Shown in pieces: positions 44,901-52,725 of a stretch of 64,000 nt of DNA (its first letter is position 1; every line of letters begins with the position of its first letter). The stretch spans positions 2,091,501-2,155,500 of the forward strand of contig NZ_CP047023.1 of the NCBI RefSeq assembly GCF_009796765.1, given 5' to 3'. The DNA comes from Paraglaciecola sp. L3A3 (GTDB taxonomy: Bacteria; Pseudomonadota; Gammaproteobacteria; Enterobacterales; Alteromonadaceae). The position numbers and the translations under genes are program-made. The notes beneath the pieces were generated by a model. That model saw nothing but the letters and a program-made list of their open reading frames with translations, searched no databases and was not told the DNA's origin.

Positions 44901-45389
44901 TTAAGTGGCTGTTCTGGCTGTCATGAGAAAATAGATCCCTGGGGGATTTTGATGGAAAACTATGACGCGACAGGTATGTGGCGTAATGAAGTGAGTACCT
45001 ATAAAAAAGTAGAACTTGATGAAGCTGAGCGCAGACGACAACGTAAAAGACATGTGATGCAAGTGGTTAATAAAATGGAGGTTGATGCAAGCTCAATTCT
45101 ACCAGACGGCACTACAGTATCTTCTGTTGCAGACTTATCTACATATTTACAACAACATAAGCAAACAGAATTAATGCAGGCGCTAGTGCAACATATGATG
45201 ATGTATGCTTTAGGCCGGGATTTAGATATTTTAGATGAGCAAGAGTCAGCGGTTATTTATGCCGCTTTTCGTGCATCGGGCTATAAATTGTCTAAATTAG
45301 TACAAGCTATAGTAAATAGTGACGGTTTTACCAATCGACAGTTGCAATCTAAGCAAACAAGCGGCAATAAGGAGAAAAAAGTTGGCTAG
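41979..45389 (+). CDS. DUF1592/DUF1588-type cytochrome-like protein with membrane domain
   Basis: A 1136-residue protein. ATG 41979 is chosen over the upstream TTG as it begins the membrane part. Residues 1 to about 200 contain five or six transmembrane helices (DUF2231-like, with GRFHPLVLHFPV). A first CxxCH heme site follows as YCLRCHGESK, in a planctomycete-type cytochrome domain with KMPPDS. Then come the DUF1587, DUF1595, DUF1592, DUF1588 and DUF1585 regions in the order usual for the family. Recognisable pieces are RRLNKRELNYTYQDLF, YYLWSSMPDDTL, GVWMLERLFNDPPPPPPPSVPEL and a second CxxCH (SGCSGCHEKIDPWG). This family is abundant in Planctomycetes, is always paired with DUF1552, and its chemistry is unknown. 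The DUF1552 gene overlaps its 3' end. Confidence 0.85.
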   Translation: MPSKGIVFLSNKRGQFLTLLSLLLACVAVASVIYIAQLNPLDGIEGQGLGRFLGRFHPLVLHFPVTCLILAGLFELMAHVKLFAFLKRLVGPILFCAAFSAVSTVVLGLLLAANEGHQGALIERHRMFGITVAVLSCVAWVMYVSAQNQLAIKLMTWGYRATLFAAICMMSLAAHDGGALVHGPNYLAEHSPKILVPILTNHLPENNDLLLQNSDYENQTKHYISETTFNRFDTEVGSLVEGYCLRCHGESKQEANLRLDKADPSFNHFNSQHEWQRILGVLGSHKMPPDSAKQPSDRQRMTAINWIQTALEEHAYSRRADMAKAPLRRLNKRELNYTYQDLFNVDPDFVSQLPADPKSAHGYDNDAQLLMVSMSDISAYHDIARQAVNRYVKFGKRQPQKTEKYFVELEDVYHFGRAEGDRLSYERAGQPLTDAELATIKQQGKTQKVIYRQRTYGPLPYGDIPQGKSSAGEGRGFARLHEQFMLLRTSNTVGEVVVKVNAAMTPGKQGDTSVPRLRLEAGWRNEQSLRVKNVGEYDVTQDLTNPQSFEFRFRLEDVIEPKMVRGDHQSHDRWILLVLSNVSRHADGVFAASIYGQSDFSLPSASTVGEALQQQGKKAKQQQESGIKQWRDKQTPMLYLDSLQAEVIPVEAGGTSPWFIKYPGQNTGLDKEKARLKSVLLTYLPKVFRKQQVSQQTYLTYLNLFEKLRNQGDSFTVAVKETMAAALIAPEFLYIGYGQNEAGFDLAEEHENELDIRLRYDNQYLASRLSYYLWSSMPDDTLTMLADKKQLTDPAVLAEQVERMLADPKAQRFTQTFAKQWLQLAKLEDVTVSPDIYPEYGNELAQLTIQQSVATFQDIFHHNRDARELYFSDHMMLNQQLARLYQVPNVSGGDLIRVKTDSYPPRLGLMTQASVLAMNSDGEDSHPIKRGVWMLERLFNDPPPPPPPSVPELDPNNPVLAGLSLKQKIEHHRKLSGCSGCHEKIDPWGILMENYDATGMWRNEVSTYKKVELDEAERRRQRKRHVMQVVNKMEVDASSILPDGTTVSSVADLSTYLQQHKQTELMQALVQHMMMYALGRDLDILDEQESAVIYAAFRASGYKLSKLVQAIVNSDGFTNRQLQSKQTSGNKEKKVG

Positions 45390-46731
45390 TAATATTGTAA
45401 ATTTTAATCGACGTACTTTCTTAAAAACAGCAGGATCATCGTTATTGTTGCCCGCTTTACCTTCTATTGCGACTAGTAATAAGTCAGGCATCAGTACTGC
45501 CACACAAGCTAAACGTTTATGTTGTATCTTTTTTGGTATGGGGGTGTCTTTGCCGCCAGAAGATCATGTAGCTTACAAAGATTGGCACTGGTTTCCCAAG
45601 GAATATGGGGCAGATTACACTTTTAGTAAATCGAATATCGCCCTTAAACCTTTTAAACAACAGATTAGTTTTTTATCAGGCTTATCTCATCCTCGTACTC
45701 GAGGGATTTATGCCCACTCAACAGGGGGCTATTTTCTAAGCGGCGCTGATCCACTGACCCCTGCAGGAAACTCAATTTCAGCTGATCAAGTGTATGCCAT
45801 GCATGTAGGTTCACAAACTCGGTATCCTTTTATTACTATGGGCTCTGAAGGTGGTTTAGGAGACTTCCGTCGACCCAATACCATGTCTTACAATGCAGCA
45901 GGTCAACCCATTCCATCCCTTGGCGATCCACAAAGTGTTTTCCATGAGTTATTTGGTGAACAAAAAGGTGACAAAAAATCCATCGAGCAATCGTTTACTC
46001 GTAATCGTTCGATATTAGATGCAGTGACACCAGATTTAACACGTTTGCATAACACTATCGCCAGTGAAGATAAGTCTAGATTAGAGCAATACCTCACTGC
46101 TATTCGTTCTTTAGAGAGTCGCCAACAAAAAGCACAAGAGTGGTTAGATGTGCCCAAACCGCATGTGGATGCCAATCAATTCCAACTAGATATAGATCCT
46201 ATTCAAGATGGGCCAACTGCCTTTATCGATAGCATGTATCAATTAATTCACACTGCATTTTTAACTGACAGTACACGGACAGTGTGTTACCAAAAAGTCA
46301 AAGAAGCGGCGGGGGGATTGGCTGCAAGGTTTCCTGAAGTGTTGGGATTGCCTCATCATCACCAAATGTCTCATGGGTTTAATGAAGAAGGGGGCTACGA
46401 GCGTTGGGGCACCTATGATGCTTTTTTAACCCAACGTTTTGCTGGATTTTTAAAGCTAATGGCTGAAACAGATGATCCTTATGCTGAAGGTTCATTGTTA
46501 GATAACACCATAATTTTGTATGGCTCGGGAACGAGTACAGTGCATAATCCCCGTAATTTTCCTTTGATCGTCGCTGGTGGCAGTAATTTAGGTCTAGCTC
46601 ACGGCGCCCACCATAACTTTGATGAAAGTATACCTATGACTAATTTGTTGTTAACTCTGTTACAGCAGCTGGGTACACCGGTGGATAAATTCTCTAATAG
46701 TACAGGGCGAATTTCACAAATATTGGCTTAA
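45382..46731 (+). CDS. DUF1552 Tat-exported protein
   Basis: A 449-residue protein from TTG 45382, preceded by GGAGAAAAAAG and overlapping the upstream stop by 8 bp. The Tat signal is NRRTFLKTAGSSLLLPALPS. The body is the DUF1552 family (alkaline-phosphatase-like fold): KRLCCIFFGMGVSLPPEDH, SFLSGLSHPRTRGIYAHSTGGYFLSGADP, LDNTIILYGSGTSTVHNPRNFPLIVAGG. Its constant neighbour is the DUF1592 protein, and the two are thought to act together in the periplasm. The reaction is unknown. Translational overlap supports a stoichiometric pair. Confidence 0.87.
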   Translation: MASNIVNFNRRTFLKTAGSSLLLPALPSIATSNKSGISTATQAKRLCCIFFGMGVSLPPEDHVAYKDWHWFPKEYGADYTFSKSNIALKPFKQQISFLSGLSHPRTRGIYAHSTGGYFLSGADPLTPAGNSISADQVYAMHVGSQTRYPFITMGSEGGLGDFRRPNTMSYNAAGQPIPSLGDPQSVFHELFGEQKGDKKSIEQSFTRNRSILDAVTPDLTRLHNTIASEDKSRLEQYLTAIRSLESRQQKAQEWLDVPKPHVDANQFQLDIDPIQDGPTAFIDSMYQLIHTAFLTDSTRTVCYQKVKEAAGGLAARFPEVLGLPHHHQMSHGFNEEGGYERWGTYDAFLTQRFAGFLKLMAETDDPYAEGSLLDNTIILYGSGTSTVHNPRNFPLIVAGGSNLGLAHGAHHNFDESIPMTNLLLTLLQQLGTPVDKFSNSTGRISQILA

Positions 46732-46834
46732 GCTCAACCGGGCTTTGTTAACTGTACTACATTAAACAATTGACAAAGTGGGCGATTCATAACAAAATTT
46801 GTTTACATAAAAACAATAATATTTAAACATTGTT

Positions 46835-47854
46835 ATGCCATTTTCTTATTTACAGCACTCCCTTTGTAAAGTCGATATCAAAAAAGCAGTCATGCTTTGG
46901 TTCGCCTTTGCTGTTTTTGTTAGCTTCAACGCTATGGCCAAACAGGACGTAAAACACCTGAATTGGGCTCATGTCTATGAAACCTCTGAACCATTACATA
47001 AATGGGCGGTTTGGGCCGCAGATGAAATCAACAAACGCACAGAAGGGCGTTACAGTATTGATGTGTTTCCTGTTTCAATTATGGGTAAAGAAGCCGAACT
47101 TAATCAAAGCTTAAGTTTGGGCACCTTAGATATTATTTATACCGGCACCAGTTTTGCTGCGCAAAATTATCCGCCTATTGCCTTACCTGATTTACCTTAT
47201 GTTTATCGAGATTTCCAGCATTGGCAAAAATTTAATGATAGTGATTTGTTCGCTGAGCTGGCAGAAGGATACAGGTTGGCTTCACGAGGAAATCGTATTG
47301 TTGGCAATAATTATTATGGCCAACGACATGTTACTTCGAATAAGCCAATTAAAACTCCTGATGACATGATAAACCTAAAATTGCGTGTACCTAACGCGAC
47401 TATTTTTAAAATGTTTCCTTTGGCCGTAGGCGCTAACCCTAGTCCCATTGCATTTTCAGAAGTGTATTTAGCTTTGCAACAAGGAGTGGTAGACGCACAA
47501 GAAAATCCATTACCTACCATTAAAGCTAAAAAGTTTTATGAAGTGCAAGAGTACATTAGTTTAACTGGGCATTTACAAGGTACTGTGCTTTCTGTCGCCA
47601 GCGACAGATTATGGAATATGTTATCAGATGTGGATAAAGCTATATTCAGCCAAGTGTTTAAAGAAGCGGCTGAGAAGGTGTCAGCTGATACCCGTCAATC
47701 AGAAAAAGACTTGATCGCTTGGTTTGAAGAACAAGGAGTAACTGTTTTGACTGTTGATCGAAACGCTTTCCGCGAAAAAGTGTTGCCTACTCATGTAGAA
47801 GCCAAACAAAAAATAGGAGCCGATCTGTATGACAGACTACAAAACATCCGATGA
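46835..47854 (+). CDS. TRAP transporter substrate-binding protein (DctP family)
   Basis: A 339-residue periplasmic binding protein. The signal peptide lies at about residues 15-35 (AVMLWFAFAVFVSFNAMA). The family pattern is clear: LNWAHVYETSEPLHKWAVWAADEINKRTEGRYSIDVFP, then LKLRVPNATIFKMFPLAVGANPSPIAFSEVYLALQQGVVDAQENPL, which holds the Arg that binds the ligand carboxylate in DctP proteins. Ligands are typically organic acids such as C4-dicarboxylates, uronates or sugar acids. Given the polysaccharide genes upstream a sugar acid is plausible but unproven. The small permease gene overlaps its end by 26 bp. Confidence 0.92.
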   Translation: MPFSYLQHSLCKVDIKKAVMLWFAFAVFVSFNAMAKQDVKHLNWAHVYETSEPLHKWAVWAADEINKRTEGRYSIDVFPVSIMGKEAELNQSLSLGTLDIIYTGTSFAAQNYPPIALPDLPYVYRDFQHWQKFNDSDLFAELAEGYRLASRGNRIVGNNYYGQRHVTSNKPIKTPDDMINLKLRVPNATIFKMFPLAVGANPSPIAFSEVYLALQQGVVDAQENPLPTIKAKKFYEVQEYISLTGHLQGTVLSVASDRLWNMLSDVDKAIFSQVFKEAAEKVSADTRQSEKDLIAWFEEQGVTVLTVDRNAFREKVLPTHVEAKQKIGADLYDRLQNIR

Positions 47855-48398
47855 TCCCGAGCAGTTTAATGCACTGAATTTTGAAATTGAGGATGATGAA
47901 CCTTTTTCTTATGCTGATTTCGCCGTAGAAGACTGGCTTGCCTTTGTTTTATTTTGGTTGTTGGCTATTACCTTGTTTTCACAATTTCTTAGTCGTTATG
48001 TATTTTCGTCACCCTTAGGTTGGACTGAAGAACTCGCTCGATACCAGTTAGTGGCCTTAGGCTTTATTGGCTCATGTATGGGCGTGCGTAAAAATACCCA
48101 TATTTTTGTCAGTTTATTCCATCGTTGGATGCCAGCCAGTTTATCGCTGAATGTGTATCGGTTTATTGCCTTGTGTAATTTATTGTTTTTATCAGCCTTA
48201 GCTTATTTTGCATGGCAAATTATACCTCTGCTTGAAATTCACAAAATGGCGTCTTTAGATGTGCCTGTTAGTGTACTGTATTCAGTGGTGTTTGGTGGCT
48301 TGGTGCTGATGATTTTTCGCTCAATACAACATTTATTTAAGATGTTAACGTCAGGCCCTGATGCCATTGCCAATAACACTCAAAAATCTTTAGATTAG
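47829..48398 (+). CDS. TRAP transporter small permease (DctQ family)
   Basis: A 189-residue membrane protein with four transmembrane helices (WLAFVLFWLLAITLFSQFLSRYVF, then LVALGFIGSCMGVRKNTHIFV, then FIALCNLLFLSALAYFAWQI and SVLYSVVFGGLVLMIFRS). WTEELARY and GVRKNTHI are the DctQ signatures. The acidic N-terminus of about 35 residues is longer than usual. It overlaps the binding-protein gene by 26 bp, with AGGAG about ten bases upstream of the ATG, and precedes dctM by 13 bp. Confidence 0.9.
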   Translation: MTDYKTSDDPEQFNALNFEIEDDEPFSYADFAVEDWLAFVLFWLLAITLFSQFLSRYVFSSPLGWTEELARYQLVALGFIGSCMGVRKNTHIFVSLFHRWMPASLSLNVYRFIALCNLLFLSALAYFAWQIIPLLEIHKMASLDVPVSVLYSVVFGGLVLMIFRSIQHLFKMLTSGPDAIANNTQKSLD

Positions 48399-48411
48399 GC
48401 TGAATTAACTT

Positions 48412-49692
48412 ATGGTTATTGCAATATTATTAGTGTCTTTGTTCATTATGATTATGCTGGGTTTTCCTGTGGCATTTGCCTTAGCAGGGTCGGCTTTATT
48501 AGCTATTTTATATGATGGACAAGTGCCAGAATTAATCGTTTTACATCGTATGGTTGGCGGTATGGATAGCTTTCCATTGTTGTCTATTCCGTTCTTTGTT
48601 TTAGCGGGTGGATTAATGAATTCATCCGGTATTACCAATCGTATTTTTAATTTTGCCAATGCGCTAGTGGGTTGGATGCGTGGTGGTTTAGGTCATGTCA
48701 ATATCAGTGCTTCTATTATGTTTGCTGGTATGTCTGGTGCTGCTGTAGCCGATGCTGGTGGTTTAGGTGCTATCGAAGTGAAAGCCATGCGTGAAAAAGG
48801 TTACGACGCTGGATTTGCTGTGGGTATTACCGCGGCATCTTCTACTATTGGACCAATTATCCCCCCCAGTTTACCTATGATTATTTATGGCGTGATGGCG
48901 GGAGCTTCTATTGGCCAATTATTTGCCGCAGGGTTTATTCCTGGTTTATTAATGGCTGTGTCTTTGATGATTATGGTGGCCTATTATTCGAAAAAACGTA
49001 ACTATCCTAAAGATGCAGGGTTTAGCCCAATTCGTTTGGGTAGAACATTCAAATCAGCTTTCTTATCTTTACTGACCCCAGTGATTATTATTGGGGGGAT
49101 TTTATTTGGTGTGTTTACTGCTACCGAAGCTGCAATTGCCGCTGCGGTTTATTCATTATTTTTGGGCACTGTAGTTTATCGTTCTTTAAGTATTAAGAAG
49201 TTGGTTAAAGTGAGCATGGAAACCATAGAAACCACCAGTATCATTTTGATGATTATTGCCGGTGCCGCGATTTTTTCTTGGGTATTAACCAGCCAACATG
49301 TGACTGAAGATTTCACCCGCTGGATGTTAACCATCACTGACAATAAAACCTTATTGTTGTTAATGATCACTTTTATCCTATTTGTGGTGGGTTGTTTTAT
49401 GGAAACGATAGCAGCGATCACCATTCTTACCCCAGTATTATTACCTATCGCGGTTAGTCTAGGCATAGATCCCGTACACTTTGGTGTGGTCATGGTACTT
49501 AACCTAATGATTGGCTTATTAACACCGCCTGTGGGTATGGTGCTGTATGTCTTGTCTCGGGTGACTAAGGTGCCCTTTGAAGAATGCGCGAAAGCAACCA
49601 TACCTTTTGTGATCCCTCTGGTTATTGTCTTGCTCTTGGTGACTTTTATTCCGCAACTTTCTATGTGGTTACCAGGCTTGATTTACGGATAA
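48412..49692 (+). CDS. TRAP transporter large permease (DctM family)
   Basis: A 426-residue polytopic protein with about 12 transmembrane helices. It catalyses sodium-coupled uptake with DctP and DctQ. Typical segments are IMLGFPVAFALAGSALL, GGMDSFPLLSIPFFVLAGGLMNSSGI, MFAGMSGAAVADAGGLG and ITAASSTIGPIIPPSLPMIIYGV. The second half repeats the pattern with METIAAITILTPVLLPIA and LTPPVGMVLYV. It is the last gene of the TRAP operon and a terminator follows 18 bp after the stop. Confidence 0.94.
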   Translation: MVIAILLVSLFIMIMLGFPVAFALAGSALLAILYDGQVPELIVLHRMVGGMDSFPLLSIPFFVLAGGLMNSSGITNRIFNFANALVGWMRGGLGHVNISASIMFAGMSGAAVADAGGLGAIEVKAMREKGYDAGFAVGITAASSTIGPIIPPSLPMIIYGVMAGASIGQLFAAGFIPGLLMAVSLMIMVAYYSKKRNYPKDAGFSPIRLGRTFKSAFLSLLTPVIIIGGILFGVFTATEAAIAAAVYSLFLGTVVYRSLSIKKLVKVSMETIETTSIILMIIAGAAIFSWVLTSQHVTEDFTRWMLTITDNKTLLLLMITFILFVVGCFMETIAAITILTPVLLPIAVSLGIDPVHFGVVMVLNLMIGLLTPPVGMVLYVLSRVTKVPFEECAKATIPFVIPLVIVLLLVTFIPQLSMWLPGLIYG

Positions 49693-49709
49693 CATCTTAT
49701 CGACTACTC

Positions 49710-49745
49710 ATGGCGTTTATCTAAACGCCATTTCCTCACTTTTTG
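49710..49745 (+). terminator. Terminator after the TRAP operon
   Basis: ATGGCGTTT (49710-49718) pairs with AAACGCCAT (49723-49731) around ATCT, followed by a T-rich stretch. Confidence 0.8.
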
Positions 49746-49860
49746 CACATTTGTCTGTTTTAATCATTATGTACCTTACCGAATATTTCATTGAGGTGAA
49801 GGAGGCAAGGTAATTTTGAGTTTGGTACGTATTCTAAATTTAAAATAATGAGGACATATT

Positions 49861-50325
49861 ATGATTGATTCAATTGGCGGCGGCGCAGGAATGCCTCCTC
49901 CGCCTCCTAGAAGTGGTGGCCAACAAAGTTTAACTGAAGAGCAAACCTCTTTAATTGAAGAAACTTTAGCGAATTACGACGCCGATAATTTAACTGAAGC
50001 CGATGCCGCCAGTATGGTTGAAGCCTTTGCTGAAGCAGGTATTACACCTAGCCGTACATTTGCTGATCAATTAGCAGGAGTCGGCTTTGATGCCAGAGAA
50101 ATAGGCGAGTTAGCAAAAGCTTCTGGTCCAGAAGCGGGTCAAAGACCACCGCCACCTCCTGCAGATGCTGCATCTAATCTGGATTTGACTTCTGCTGTTG
50201 ATTATCTTGAAACTTTGTTTGAAGAAAAAGCAGAAACAGAAAATGATAACACTAGCATTACCGCTAAACTGGCTGAGAAGTTTGGTTTGGCAGAAGGAGA
50301 ATCTTTAGTCAATATCACGGTATAA
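49861..50325 (+). CDS. Small Gly/Pro-rich acidic protein of unknown function
   Basis: A 154-residue protein. The N-terminus is GGGAGMPPPPPRSGG, and a second run of five prolines lies near residue 97. Between them is an acidic alpha-helical region with paired helix-loop segments (LTEEQTSLIEETLANYDADNLTEADAASMVEAFAEAGIT), which recalls EF-hand spacing, although the loop lacks a full set of calcium ligands. There is no signal peptide or membrane helix. AGGA lies about eight bases before the ATG. I recognise this as a type of hypothetical protein seen in marine gammaproteobacteria but cannot name a function. It is monocistronic with its own terminator. Confidence 0.65.
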   Translation: MIDSIGGGAGMPPPPPRSGGQQSLTEEQTSLIEETLANYDADNLTEADAASMVEAFAEAGITPSRTFADQLAGVGFDAREIGELAKASGPEAGQRPPPPPADAASNLDLTSAVDYLETLFEEKAETENDNTSITAKLAEKFGLAEGESLVNITV

Positions 50326-50342
50326 AGTAAGTTTATAAAAGG

Positions 50343-50384
50343 CCTAAATATCTATTTATTCTCAAATAGATATTTAGGTTTCTT
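50343..50384. terminator. Terminator after the Gly/Pro-rich gene
   Basis: CCTAAATATCTATTT (50343-50357) pairs perfectly with AAATAGATATTTAGG (50364-50378) around a 6-nt loop, followed by TTTCTT. Confidence 0.8.
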
Positions 50385-50420
50385 ATATCTGTACTACTTT
50401 TTTAAAGGCCGCGGCGAATT

Positions 50421-50879
50421 TTAAAGCCAGCGGCGTACTTTATTTTTATATGCAATATATTCTGCAGCAAACTTCGTTTCAATTATTTGCTCTTCCGGTT
50501 TTATTTGGAATTGATTCATATAAAGTATATAGATGGGAATAGTGACAAACCCTAGTATATTTTCGAATCTTAATATCACTCCGATTAATACCAATAACAT
50601 GCCTAAATACATGGGATTGCGAGTGATACGATAAATGCCTCCTGTCACTAACCTAGAGGCTTTATTGGGATTATGTGGGTTAACACTGGTTTTCTTCTTC
50701 CGGAACTCCCACACACCTAATACCGCTATTACACAACCTATCATCGTTAAGATATAGGGTGAATAAACTGTATTCATTGACACTATGAAAACTAGCCCAC
50801 TGCGCTTAAGAAAATACACTAATAAAATCAATACTAGTAATACAAGCACAGGTGGAACTTTTAGCTTAAGTTTATCCAT
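50421..50879 (-). CDS. Isoprenylcysteine carboxyl methyltransferase-like membrane protein
   Basis: A 152-residue integral membrane protein of the ICMT/phospholipid N-methyltransferase family (PEMT-like). Four hydrophobic segments are visible, and the family core is present as LVTGGIYRITRNPMYLGMLLVLIGVILRF, with RNPMY being the SAM-binding signature. The end reads EEQIIETKFAAEYIAYKNKVRRWL, matching the E-x-x-L/F-x-x-x-F/Y-G/A-x-x-Y motif of these methyltransferases. The acceptor in bacteria is generally unknown. It is monocistronic, convergent with the Gly/Pro-rich gene. Confidence 0.85.
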   Translation of the reverse strand: MDKLKLKVPPVLVLLVLILLVYFLKRSGLVFIVSMNTVYSPYILTMIGCVIAVLGVWEFRKKKTSVNPHNPNKASRLVTGGIYRITRNPMYLGMLLVLIGVILRFENILGFVTIPIYILYMNQFQIKPEEQIIETKFAAEYIAYKNKVRRWL

Positions 50880-50958
50880 CTGTTTACTCTTTATTTTTAT
50901 ACTGACAGCTTATTTATTAAGTTAAAAATAAGCAGCCACAATAAGCTATTATTAATGG

Positions 50959-52623
50959 TTAAGTGCGAGTGACATCCACATATATTTTTAATTTCTGACC
51001 TGGCTGTAAATATTTTTTCAGTTTACTTTGGTTCCATTTTTCTAAATCTTTTACTTTCACTTTAAATTTACTGGCAATTCGCGCTAACGAGTCTCCGTTG
51101 CGTACCGTATAAGTTAATGTACGCATTATTGAGTCTTGGTTTGCTGTTGTGCTGCTTTCTTTTTGCCAAATGACTAGTTCTTTACCTGGTCTCAGCGGAT
51201 CTGTGGGAGCCATACCGTTCCATTTGGCTAGACTGCGCAAATTAACCTTATATTTTCGGCTCAGATCCCAAAATGTATCGCCACTTTTAACTTTGTGGGT
51301 CAATTTAGATGAACCACTTTTAGCTGATTGAACTTTAGCTAAACGTTGTTCTTGAGATAAGGTGTAAGCATCTAAAGATTTAAGGGCAACGGGAATGATT
51401 AAGTGCTCCCCAACACGGATCATGTTTCCTTTTATTTTATTCACATCACCGATTATATCTGCCGTGGTGTGATATTTAGCTGCAAGTTTAAGTAAACTGT
51501 CGCCACTTCTCACTTTATGTCTTACCCAATTTAAACGGTTTTTGTTATCGGTTTTTGCTAGCTCAGTTTCAAAACTTTCAACTTTATCAATAGGTAATAA
51601 CAAGTTGAATGGACCATCTGGATCCGTAGCCCAGCGGTTAAATCCAGGATTCAAAGCATGTAATTCTTTTAACGTCAGGCCAGCCATTTCTGCTGCTAAA
51701 GCTAAGTCAATTTGTGAACCTATTTCTACTTCTTGAGTAATGGCTATATTGTCAATGATTGGCCACTCAAATTGGTATTTGTCACTGTTAGCCAATATGT
51801 CGGCTAGGGCTAATAATTTTGGCACATAAGCTTCAGTTTCTCGGGGTAAATCTAAAGACCAAAAGTCTGTTGCTTTGTGTTCCTTTTTGTTTTTCTTTAT
51901 TGCTCTGAGGACACGTCCTTCACCACTGTTATAAGCTGCTAGAGCATGATACCAATCACCATCAAACATTTTTAATAGGTAATTAAGGTAATCAATAGCC
52001 CCTTGGGTTGAGGCTAATACATCACGACGGCCGTCGTACCACCAAGTTTGTTTCATTCCAAAACGTTTTCCTGTGCCTGGAATAAACTGCCACATACCTG
52101 CTGCACGACCATGAGAATATGCAAAGGGGTCAAAGGCACTTTCTACTACAGGCAGTAATGTCAGTTCCAATGGCATATTTTGTTGTTCTAATTGTTCAAT
52201 GATTAAATACAAAAATGGTTTAGCTCGTTTGGCTACACGCTGCATATATTCTGGATGTTTTAAGTACCAGTTACGTTGTGCTGCAATTCTTTTGTTATCG
52301 GGATATTCGAACTCAAGTTGTGAACGCACTCTGTGCCATAAATCTTTAATTTCTTCTTCAGCAGCAGCTTCGACAATTTCATCTGGCACTACTACTGCGA
52401 CATCAACTGGATCTACTGGGTGAGATATTGGAAACGTACCTTCATTGGCAGAATCGCAATCTAAATCTTGTTCGGCGTGTTTTTCTGATTCAGAACAAGT
52501 AAAAGCCATGTGATCTGGAGGGTTCTGAGCTTGTTCTGCATCTTGTTGTGATGAATCGGCTGTAAGTTGGCAAGCAGACAGTAGGCTAGCCAGTATAATT
52601 ATAGCGAGAGAATGGGTACGCAA
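50959..52623 (-). CDS. mltD: Membrane-bound lytic murein transglycosylase D
   Basis: A 554-residue lipoprotein; the lipobox LSAC gives Cys18. The transglycosylase SLT domain holds VVESAFDPFAYSHGRAAGMWQFIPGTGKRFG, with the catalytic Glu in ESAFDP. This is followed by YLNYLLKMFDGDWYHALAAYNSGEGRV. Three C-terminal LysM repeats follow (openers VRHKVRSGDSL, LTHKVKSGDTF, LTYTVRNGDSL), which bind peptidoglycan. It cleaves murein with formation of 1,6-anhydroMurNAc. An acidic linker of about 60 residues precedes the catalytic part. Gene order mltD-gloB-yafS is conserved with E. coli. Confidence 0.95.
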   Translation of the reverse strand: MRTHSLAIIILASLLSACQLTADSSQQDAEQAQNPPDHMAFTCSESEKHAEQDLDCDSANEGTFPISHPVDPVDVAVVVPDEIVEAAAEEEIKDLWHRVRSQLEFEYPDNKRIAAQRNWYLKHPEYMQRVAKRAKPFLYLIIEQLEQQNMPLELTLLPVVESAFDPFAYSHGRAAGMWQFIPGTGKRFGMKQTWWYDGRRDVLASTQGAIDYLNYLLKMFDGDWYHALAAYNSGEGRVLRAIKKNKKEHKATDFWSLDLPRETEAYVPKLLALADILANSDKYQFEWPIIDNIAITQEVEIGSQIDLALAAEMAGLTLKELHALNPGFNRWATDPDGPFNLLLPIDKVESFETELAKTDNKNRLNWVRHKVRSGDSLLKLAAKYHTTADIIGDVNKIKGNMIRVGEHLIIPVALKSLDAYTLSQEQRLAKVQSAKSGSSKLTHKVKSGDTFWDLSRKYKVNLRSLAKWNGMAPTDPLRPGKELVIWQKESSTTANQDSIMRTLTYTVRNGDSLARIASKFKVKVKDLEKWNQSKLKKYLQPGQKLKIYVDVTRT

Positions 52624-52661
52624 TTTATTTCCCTAAAAAATATTATTATTGTTGAATGGCG

Positions 52662-52703
52662 ATGAAACACACATTTTTTATTCTAATTTTGAGTGTGTTT
52701 CAT
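52662..52703. other. Inverted repeat between gloB and mltD
   Basis: ATGAAACACAC (52662-52672) and GTGTGTTTCAT (52693-52703) form an 11-bp stem around 20 AT-rich bases. It is downstream of gloB and upstream of mltD on the minus strand. There is no T run in the minus direction, so it is a weak terminator or a regulatory hairpin. Confidence 0.4.
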
Positions 52704-52725
52704 TTTAGATAGTTCATTTTACGGA

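Noticed and set aside
45319..45381. ATG start for the DUF1552 protein inside the preceding gene
   Set aside because: This would add 21 residues before the Tat signal. TTG 45382 has GGAGAAAA upstream and puts the twin-arginine motif near the N-terminus, as required.
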